From positions 1-5,630 of the forward strand of contig JAQXLO010000004.1 in the NCBI GenBank assembly GCA_029012165.1: 5,630 nt of DNA, given 5' to 3'. The stretch comes from Oscillospiraceae bacterium. GTDB lineage: Bacteria; Bacillota; Clostridia; Oscillospirales; Acutalibacteraceae. A model generated the notes under the pieces. It ran no database searches. It was not told the origin of the DNA and saw only the letters and a list, made by a program, of their open reading frames with translations. Below are positions 1-4,603 of this stretch, piece after piece (position 1 is the stretch's first letter; the number at the start of each line of letters is the position of its first letter). A program made the position numbers and the translations under genes.

Positions 1-381
1 CCCACCACAGGTCTTACCATCAAGGGCGATCCCACAGCGGCAGTCAGCCTTGAAAAGCTGGCGGAAGCTGTCGGTATCGAACATATCCGTGTGGTCGATC
101 CCTATAACCTTGCGGAATGCGAAAGCGTGATCCGTGAAGAATTGGCGATCGATGCACCGTCCGTAGTCATTTCCCGCCGTCCCTGTGCCCTTCTCAAGAA
201 GGTTAAGCACAATCCGCCGCTGAAGGTCAATGCGGACAAATGCCGCTCCTGCAAGATGTGCATGAAGATCGGCTGTCCCGCCATCAGCATGAAGGACGGC
301 AAGGCGACCATCGACTTTACGCAGTGCGTAGGCTGCAATGTCTGCAAACAACTGTGTAAGTTCGATGCCATCGAGGACTAA
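1..381 (+). CDS. iorA: Indolepyruvate:ferredoxin oxidoreductase, alpha subunit (C-terminal part; 5' end outside window)
   Basis: This is the last 126 residues of the large subunit of the enzyme that oxidatively decarboxylates aryl pyruvates (indolepyruvate and phenylpyruvate, made from aromatic amino acids) to aryl-acetyl-CoA, reducing ferredoxin in the cytoplasm. The frame is open from base 1, so the start lies upstream and the TPP-binding part is not visible. The visible part ends in a two-cluster ferredoxin domain. Cluster motif 1 is Cx2Cx2Cx4CP at visible residues 81-93 (CRSCKMCMKIGCP), and motif 2 is Cx2Cx2Cx3C at 109-119 (CVGCNVCKQLC). A conserved-looking RRPCALL segment lies before it. 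The second motif is followed by Lys instead of the usual Pro. The next gene starts 12 bases after the stop and is the beta subunit, which supports this identity over a generic ferredoxin-domain protein. The family call is confident; the precise 2-oxoacid preference is inferred. Confidence 0.93.
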   Translation, partial: PTTGLTIKGDPTAAVSLEKLAEAVGIEHIRVVDPYNLAECESVIREELAIDAPSVVISRRPCALLKKVKHNPPLKVNADKCRSCKMCMKIGCPAISMKDGKATIDFTQCVGCNVCKQLCKFDAIED

Positions 382-386
382 GGAGG
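381..386 (+). promoter_or_regulatory. Ribosome binding site of iorB
   Basis: A perfect AGGAGG overlaps the last base of the iorA stop codon and sits 7 bases before the ATG at 394. This spacing selects ATG 394 over the in-frame GTG at 388, which nearly abuts the Shine-Dalgarno sequence. The arrangement suggests translational coupling of the two subunits. Confidence 0.9.
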
Positions 387-393
387 GGTGAAT

Positions 394-966
394 ATGGCTA
401 CAAAGAGTATTATGATCGTCGGCGTCGGCGGACAGGGAACACTGCTGGCCAGCCGCATTTTGGGCGCCGCACTGGTGTCCAAGGGCTACGATGTCAAGGT
501 TTCCGAGGTGCACGGCATGAGCCAGAGAGGCGGCTCCGTAGTGACCTATGTGAAGTACGGCGAGAGCGTTGCTTCACCTATTATTGAAAAAGGCGAGGCG
601 GACATTCTCCTTTCCTTTGAGCAGCTGGAGGCTGCACGGTGGCTGCCGTTTTTGAAAACGGACGGCAAGCTGATCGTCAACTCTCAGACCATCGATCCCA
701 TGACAGTCATTTCCGGTGCTGCGGAATATCCCGCCGGAATTTTGGACGCCCTGCAGGCGGCAGGCGCCGATGTCACGGCGATTGACGCTTTGGCGCTTGC
801 CGTACAGGCCGGTTCTGCGAAGGCTGTCAATGTGGTTTTGATCGGCGTTCTGGCTTCCAAAACCGACATTCCGAAAGAAACATGGATTCAGGCGCTTCAT
901 GAAACCGTGCCTGCCAAATTCCTCGAAATGAACCTCAAGGCGTTCGAGCTGGGCTACAATTACTAA
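394..966 (+). CDS. iorB: Indolepyruvate:ferredoxin oxidoreductase, beta subunit
   Basis: This 190-residue protein is the small subunit that pairs with IorA in ferredoxin-linked oxidation of aryl pyruvates. It belongs to the gamma-type domain family of pyruvate/2-ketoisovalerate ferredoxin oxidoreductases. The N-terminus carries the glycine-rich GVGGQGTLLASRIL stretch (residues 10-23), and the family signature HGMSQRGGSV is at 40-49. SFEQLEAARWLPFL (74-87) and the C-terminal helix KFLEMNLKAFELGY (175-188) also fit the family. The length of about 190 residues is the usual full size, so the gene is intact. The start at ATG 394 is set by the AGGAGG just upstream. It follows iorA by 12 bases and is the last gene of the operon, because a strong hairpin terminator follows the stop within about 10 bases. 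It has no membrane segments or signal peptide and is cytosolic. Confidence 0.95.
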   Translation: MATKSIMIVGVGGQGTLLASRILGAALVSKGYDVKVSEVHGMSQRGGSVVTYVKYGESVASPIIEKGEADILLSFEQLEAARWLPFLKTDGKLIVNSQTIDPMTVISGAAEYPAGILDALQAAGADVTAIDALALAVQAGSAKAVNVVLIGVLASKTDIPKETWIQALHETVPAKFLEMNLKAFELGYNY

Positions 967-972
967 AAGTTC

Positions 973-1005
973 AAGTGCAGTCGTTTCGGCGACTGCACTT
1001 TTCTT
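973..1005 (+). terminator. Rho-independent terminator of the iorAB operon
   Basis: A perfect 11-bp stem (AAGTGCAGTCG at 973-983, CGACTGCACTT at 990-1000) closes a 6-base loop (TTTCGG). The stem is followed by a T-rich run, with stem and tail together reading CTTTTCTT. It lies 7 bases after the iorB stop and directly before the promoter of the next gene, so it separates the two transcription units. The stem is symmetrical, but the minus strand has no comparable T tract, so it should act mainly for plus-strand transcripts. Confidence 0.93.
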
Positions 1006-1011
1006 ATCGGA

Positions 1012-1040
1012 TTGACAAAGTTTGTGCCAAATGATATAAT
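1012..1040 (+). promoter_or_regulatory. Sigma-A promoter of the GPH symporter gene
   Basis: Consensus -35 TTGACA (1012-1017), a 17-base spacer and consensus -10 TATAAT (1035-1040), preceded by TG at 1032-1033 (an extended -10). All twelve hexamer bases match consensus, so transcription should begin near 1047, leaving a leader of about 33 bases. An 11-base inverted repeat, ACAAA-G-TTTGT (1015-1025), overlaps the -35 element and spacer and could be an operator half-site pair. That role is inference. Confidence 0.9.
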
Positions 1041-1065
1041 TTTTTCAAGGTCTTATTTCGCTGAA

Positions 1066-1074
1066 AAGGAGAGG
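1066..1074 (+). promoter_or_regulatory. Ribosome binding site of the symporter gene
   Basis: AAGGAGAGG lies 5 bases before the ATG at 1080, with the core AGGAG 8 bases away. It is a strong, normally placed Shine-Dalgarno sequence that fixes the start of the symporter at 1080. Confidence 0.85.
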
Positions 1075-1079
1075 AAACG

Positions 1080-2477
1080 ATGAAAATTTCCTTGCGGGAA
1101 AAGTTGGGATACGGCGTTGGTGCCGTCGGATTGGATTTGAGTTACGGTCTGTTCTACTCCTATCTTTCTCTGTATTTGCAAAAGGCACTTGGTATCAACC
1201 CGCTGTTTATGCTGATATTGGCGCCGCTTGCCCGCCTTTGGGATGGCATCAATGACCCGATGATGGGGTCGATTGTCGATTTTTCCCACCACAAAATGGG
1301 CAAATTCCGTCCGTGGATTCTGCGTGGCGCTGTGTTGAATGCAGTTGTTCTGTGTTTGCTTTTCAATGCACCGGTCACAAATTCCGTTTGGATTTATGTC
1401 TATGTTGCGGTTTTCTATGTCCTTTGGGGCATGACCAACACGCTTGCCGATATTCCGTACTGGTCGATGATTCCGTCATTCTCCAGCGAGGAAAAAGACC
1501 GCAATTTGATTTCAACCATTGCCCGTACATTCTCGGGACTCGGTCAGGGGATTATTACGATTCTCACGCCTGTTGTTGTGGGCGTTCTCGGCGGTTCCAT
1601 GGGCAGCGAGCTGGATGCTATGACCTCGGGCACCTTGCGTTTGGGCTTCGGTCGTTGGGCGATGATTGCCTCTGTGCTTCTCGTCGTGTTTGCTTCTGTC
1701 AGTGTTGTATCGACCAAGGAGCGCCGTGTGATTCCGAGCGGTGAGAAATTCTCCTTCAAGGCGGCGTTGAGCGTCATCAAAAATAACGACCAGTTGCGTG
1801 TATTTATGCTCTTTGCCATGATTTCCAACGCAGGCTACTACATGACCTCGGGAATCAGCGCCTTCTACTTTACCGAGGTGGCAGGTGATTTGAAAGAACA
1901 GTCTACTTTTAACCTTTTGGGTGCGGTAGGCAGCGTTCTCGGCTTGCTCGTTATCCCCGTGTGTTCCAAATTTATGAACAACCGATCGACCTACAAGGTT
2001 TCTCTTGGTTTGGCGGCGGTTGGGTATATCTTGATGGCGGTCGTCGGCTACGGGTTCGGCGGCAACGTGGTTGCCATGGGCGTATGTTATCTGCTCGTTT
2101 CCATCGGTATCGGCAGTATGTTCGTCAACCAAACCGTTATGCTGGCGGATGTGGTGGACTACGGCGAGTTTAAGCTTGGCACTCGAAACCAAAGCCTGAC
2201 GTTCTCCATGAAAGGCTTCCTGCAAAAGATGGCTTATACCATTCAGAGCATCATCATGTACGCATCGTTCAGCGCAACGGGCTACAGCGGCATGGAGGGT
2301 GCCGTGGCTTCCGCTTCGGCAAAGACCGCCATTTCTGCGTTGATGTTCTTGGTTCCGCCGGCATTGATAATCGTTTCGTTTATCGTGTTCTCCGGCAAAT
2401 ATAAAATCTACGGCGACTTTAAGCAGCAGGTGCTCGATACGGTCAATCGGAAATACGAAGCAGAAAACGAAGAATAA
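1080..2477 (+). CDS. GPH-family (MelB-type) sugar:cation symporter
   Basis: This 465-residue inner-membrane protein should take up a glycoside together with Na+ or H+. It belongs to the glycoside-pentoside-hexuronide:cation symporter branch of the major facilitator superfamily. The length and hydrophobic pattern fit twelve transmembrane helices, with a central loop around 212-235 rich in charge. The family signature RLWDGINDPMMGSIVD is at 52-67 and DIPYWSMIP at 124-132. Compared from memory with Salmonella MelB, the cation-site residues D55, N58, D59 and T121 fall at the same numbers. So do the sugar-site residues D19, D124, W128 and R149; K378 sits where MelB has K377, and MelB Y120 is N here. 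That pattern argues for a working, probably Na+-capable symporter. The substrate cannot be read from sequence. The convergent GH92 mannosidase suggests a mannoside, but other GPH substrates (melibiose, xylosides, glucuronides) remain possible. The gene has its own promoter and terminator and is monocistronic. Confidence 0.93.
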   Translation: MKISLREKLGYGVGAVGLDLSYGLFYSYLSLYLQKALGINPLFMLILAPLARLWDGINDPMMGSIVDFSHHKMGKFRPWILRGAVLNAVVLCLLFNAPVTNSVWIYVYVAVFYVLWGMTNTLADIPYWSMIPSFSSEEKDRNLISTIARTFSGLGQGIITILTPVVVGVLGGSMGSELDAMTSGTLRLGFGRWAMIASVLLVVFASVSVVSTKERRVIPSGEKFSFKAALSVIKNNDQLRVFMLFAMISNAGYYMTSGISAFYFTEVAGDLKEQSTFNLLGAVGSVLGLLVIPVCSKFMNNRSTYKVSLGLAAVGYILMAVVGYGFGGNVVAMGVCYLLVSIGIGSMFVNQTVMLADVVDYGEFKLGTRNQSLTFSMKGFLQKMAYTIQSIIMYASFSATGYSGMEGAVASASAKTAISALMFLVPPALIIVSFIVFSGKYKIYGDFKQQVLDTVNRKYEAENEE

Positions 2478-2483
2478 CACGAA

Positions 2484-2518
2484 GACTCAGGAGCGTTTAA
2501 TCTCCTGAGTCCTTTTTT
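2484..2518 (+). terminator. Rho-independent terminator between the convergent symporter and mannosidase genes
   Basis: A perfect 10-bp stem (GACTCAGGAG at 2484-2493 with CTCCTGAGTC at 2502-2511) has an 8-base loop and is followed by C and six T's (2513-2518). It begins 6 bases after the symporter stop and ends 1 base before the last codon of the minus-strand mannosidase. On the minus strand the same hairpin is followed only by TTCGTGTT, so termination there is likely weaker, though the hairpin may still protect that mRNA end. Confidence 0.92.
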
Positions 2519-2519
2519 G

Positions 2520-4469
2520 TCAGATTTCCTGTCCGAGAAGCTTCGCACGTTTGCAAAGTTTCGGGATGCGGATGTATTCATTTTTGCCGGGACAAATGTC
2601 GTAGATCCCCAAGGTCGAAAGGATGTACCATGCCGCCATGCTTCCGTTGTCCTCGTCGCCTGGGAAGCCGTCGTCCGCATCAGAGAATGCTTCTGCACAG
2701 AGCTTCGAGACCCAGTATTGTGTCTTTTCGGGACAGCCGAGAGCGGCGAAAAGATACGGCAGGTGAAAGCTGGGCTGGTTTGAAATTGCGCACTGCCCGA
2801 AATCGACAGCCGCCATTTCCGTCATCTCGTGAATTTCGTAGTTGTAGCCGTCCACATTATAAAGCGGCGGTGTGGCAAATAACTCGTCCAGCTTGCGAAT
2901 GAGCTTCTCTTTGCCGCCGTATAGGTCGGCGAGTCCCTCTATATCGTGCGGCACAGCGAACGAAGACTGCCAAGCACTGCCCTCTGTGTAGTCGCCGCCC
3001 CAATCGAAGCAGTCGAAGGGTTCGACAAAGGTGCCGTTGGTGGTTTTGCCTCGCATGAAACCCGTTTGCGGGTCAAAGAGATTGCGGTAGTTTTGCGCTC
3101 GTTTGTCATATTCATGGGCGATGTCCTCTTTGCCGAGTACACGGGCAACCTGCGCAATGCAGAAATCGCCGTATGCGGCATCCAGCGTTAAGTTGACGTT
3201 GCTCTTTTCAACGATATCTTTGGGAACATAACCATACCGTATGTACGCCGATGCACCCTGTCTGCCGAGGTCGTTGTTCGGTGCGTCGTGGTTGGCGTGA
3301 TGAAGCATACCCTCGAATGCCGTTTCCAAAAGAGAGCCGCCAATGATTCCCTTGACGGCGGCATCGGCAATAACCGCATCCAAAAGCGTGCTGGGCATAC
3401 AGCCTCTTTCGCCGATGGACGGCCATCGGGGAAGCCAGCCTCCGTCGATATAGTCGGTGATGAAGCCCTCTAAAATTTCCGCATATTCCTTTTTGCCGAT
3501 CAGTGCAAGCAGGGGATATTCCGTGCGGTAAGTGTCCCAAAAGCCGTTATCCGTATAGCGAACGCCGTCCCGCACACTCCCGTCAAAGGGGCAGTAATGC
3601 ACCGCTTTACCGTCTTTTATTTCATAAGCTTTGTGCGGAAACAGTCCCGTACGGTACATACAGGAATAGAATGTGCGCATTTGCTTGTCGTCGTTGGCTT
3701 CGATTTCGATACGGGAGAGGTATTCTTCCCAAATTGCTTCGCCTTTTTCACGCATTGCGTCAAAGGAAAGTCCGTCACAGTCTTGACGGCAGTTTTCGAC
3801 AGCTTGCTCAAAGCTGATGTAGGACGTCGCACCGTCTGCTTCTACGTTGGTCCCGCAAAATGCAATGTGTGCAAATGTTTCGTCTATGACGGAACGCTCG
3901 ATATCAATCGGCGTGTTGAATTGCAGAACGAGATAGGTCTTAAACCCGACGTGGAAATCGCCCCGTGCGCCGTCTGTTGTCGCAAGGACACGATTGTGTT
4001 CCCGGTCGATCGCAAATGTATAGTTGCCGAACACAGAGAACAGCGAGAGGAACGGCGTGCGGTTTTGCGGGTAGGTCATCCGCAGCTTGAAGCTGCGCAC
4101 GCCCGGTGTCAATTCCAAGTCTGTGCGGGCACGCAGAAAACGAAGCTTCATGTAGGACGGCGTCAGTACAGCCTCTTCGGGACGGTATCCCGACCATGCC
4201 TTGTCGGGGGTGTTACGAACGATACCCGTTTGCGGTGTGAACAGAAACGTCCCGTAGTCCGAAATCCATGGGCTGGGCTGGTGTGTCAGGCGTACACCCT
4301 CCAGCGATCTTGCGGCAGGATGAAAAAACCAACCGCCTTCGTCCTCGGTTTGCGGTGCATAGCCTGCCATGGCAAAGGGAAGCTGCACAAGCGGCAGTGT
4401 ATTCCCGTTGGAGAAGCGCCGCTCCGAGAAAGTGCCTTGTTTGATATTGACGTACTCTGCGTAGCGCAT
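2520..4469 (-). CDS. GH92-family alpha-mannosidase, cytoplasmic
   Basis: This 649-residue protein resembles the glycoside hydrolase family 92 exo-alpha-mannosidases, Ca2+-dependent inverting enzymes that remove terminal alpha-mannose from N-glycans or mannans. Family segments appear in order: FSNGNTLPLVQLPFAMAGYA (19-38), LEGVRLTHQPSPWISDYG (56-73), DNGFWDTYRTEYPL (307-320), YTEGSAWQSSFAVPHDIEGL (494-513), SNQPSFHLPYLF (563-574) and DGFPGDEDNGSMAAWY (600-615). E496 in TEGSAWQ is the likely catalytic acid, and the Asp residues of GDEDNGSM (604-611) include the likely base, both by analogy with Bacteroides enzymes. Residues from about 5 to 230 should form the N-terminal beta-sandwich and the rest the (alpha/alpha)6 barrel. 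There is no signal peptide, so substrates must be imported. It is about 100 residues shorter than many Bacteroidota members and lacks their C-terminal beta-strand tail. ATG 4469 is chosen for its AAGGAG 8 bases upstream. Exact linkage specificity is unknown. Confidence 0.93.
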   Translation of the reverse strand: MRYAEYVNIKQGTFSERRFSNGNTLPLVQLPFAMAGYAPQTEDEGGWFFHPAARSLEGVRLTHQPSPWISDYGTFLFTPQTGIVRNTPDKAWSGYRPEEAVLTPSYMKLRFLRARTDLELTPGVRSFKLRMTYPQNRTPFLSLFSVFGNYTFAIDREHNRVLATTDGARGDFHVGFKTYLVLQFNTPIDIERSVIDETFAHIAFCGTNVEADGATSYISFEQAVENCRQDCDGLSFDAMREKGEAIWEEYLSRIEIEANDDKQMRTFYSCMYRTGLFPHKAYEIKDGKAVHYCPFDGSVRDGVRYTDNGFWDTYRTEYPLLALIGKKEYAEILEGFITDYIDGGWLPRWPSIGERGCMPSTLLDAVIADAAVKGIIGGSLLETAFEGMLHHANHDAPNNDLGRQGASAYIRYGYVPKDIVEKSNVNLTLDAAYGDFCIAQVARVLGKEDIAHEYDKRAQNYRNLFDPQTGFMRGKTTNGTFVEPFDCFDWGGDYTEGSAWQSSFAVPHDIEGLADLYGGKEKLIRKLDELFATPPLYNVDGYNYEIHEMTEMAAVDFGQCAISNQPSFHLPYLFAALGCPEKTQYWVSKLCAEAFSDADDGFPGDEDNGSMAAWYILSTLGIYDICPGKNEYIRIPKLCKRAKLLGQEI

Positions 4470-4477
4470 AAATGTTG

Positions 4478-4483
4478 CTCCTT
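4478..4483 (-). promoter_or_regulatory. Ribosome binding site of the GH92 gene
   Basis: On the minus strand AAGGAG lies 8 bases before the ATG (4469-4467), which is good spacing. The AAGG part is inside a short AT-rich self-complementary stretch covering 4480-4493 (CCTTTT facing AAAAGG), so a weak hairpin could partly mask it. Confidence 0.85.
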
Positions 4484-4502
4484 TTTCAAAAGGTGATTTT
4501 TC

Positions 4503-4514
4503 ATAGTATACTAT
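4503..4514. promoter_or_regulatory. 12-bp perfect palindrome, candidate operator
   Basis: ATAGTATACTAT is an exact palindrome, and it covers the whole -10 element (TATACT) of the minus-strand GH92 promoter. A dimeric repressor bound here would block that promoter. The palindrome is AT-rich and partly a by-product of the -10 sequence, so the operator role is a tentative inference. Confidence 0.35.
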
Positions 4515-4533
4515 ATCTTTTTTTCTTTTTCAA
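4505..4533 (-). promoter_or_regulatory. Sigma-A promoter of the GH92 mannosidase gene
   Basis: Read on the minus strand: -35 TTGAAA (4533-4528), a 17-base A-rich spacer and -10 TATACT (4510-4505). Transcription should start near 4498, leaving a leader of about 30 bases. Two mismatches from consensus in total suggest a reasonably strong promoter. It is back to back with the plus-strand promoter, with only 9 bases between the two -35 elements. Confidence 0.82.
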
Positions 4534-4542
4534 TAAGATTTG

Positions 4543-4571
4543 TTGAACTTTGTGCGCAAGTGTGGTACAAT
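4543..4571 (+). promoter_or_regulatory. Sigma-A promoter of the metallophosphoesterase gene
   Basis: -35 TTGAAC (4543-4548), a 17-base spacer and -10 TACAAT (4566-4571), with TG at 4563-4564 forming an extended -10. Predicted start of transcription is near 4578, leaving a leader of about 26 bases. The spacer contains TTTGTGC (4549-4555), a heptamer also found in the spacer of the symporter promoter (1021-1027), and the small palindrome TGCGCA (4553-4558). Confidence 0.82.
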
Positions 4572-4586
4572 GCTTCTAATCGAAGA

Positions 4587-4593
4587 AGAGGGG
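4587..4593 (+). promoter_or_regulatory. Ribosome binding site of the metallophosphoesterase gene
   Basis: AGAGGGG ends 10 bases before ATG 4604, and a second partial match, GAGG (4597-4600), is 3 bases before it. An in-frame ATG at 4595 is only 1 base from the GAGGGG core, so 4604 is the better start. The two differ by three residues. Confidence 0.6.
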
Positions 4594-4603
4594 AATGAGG
4601 ACA

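Noticed and set aside
388..393. Upstream GTG start for iorB (two extra residues)
   Set aside because: It is 1 base from the end of AGGAGG, too close for initiation. ATG 394 has a 7-base spacing and gives the usual N-terminus.
1041..1079. Riboswitch or attenuator in the symporter leader
   Set aside because: The predicted leader is only about 33 bases and has no stable hairpin besides the Shine-Dalgarno region.
1512..2480. 322-residue open frame on the minus strand opposite the symporter
   Set aside because: Antisense to a well-conserved GPH symporter; the translation is full of His, Arg, Asn and Gln with no hydrophobic core or known motif. It is a shadow.
3597..4496. 299-residue open frame on the plus strand opposite the GH92 gene
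   Set aside because: Antisense to conserved GH92 motifs, Cys- and Arg-rich, without recognisable domain, promoter or Shine-Dalgarno sequence. The real gene on the minus strand has both.
4547..4561. ACTT-7-AAGT inverted repeat in the phosphoesterase promoter spacer as a catabolite-repression (cre) site
   Set aside because: Arms are only 4 bp and the sequence does not fit the cre consensus around its central CG. There is too little to call an operator.
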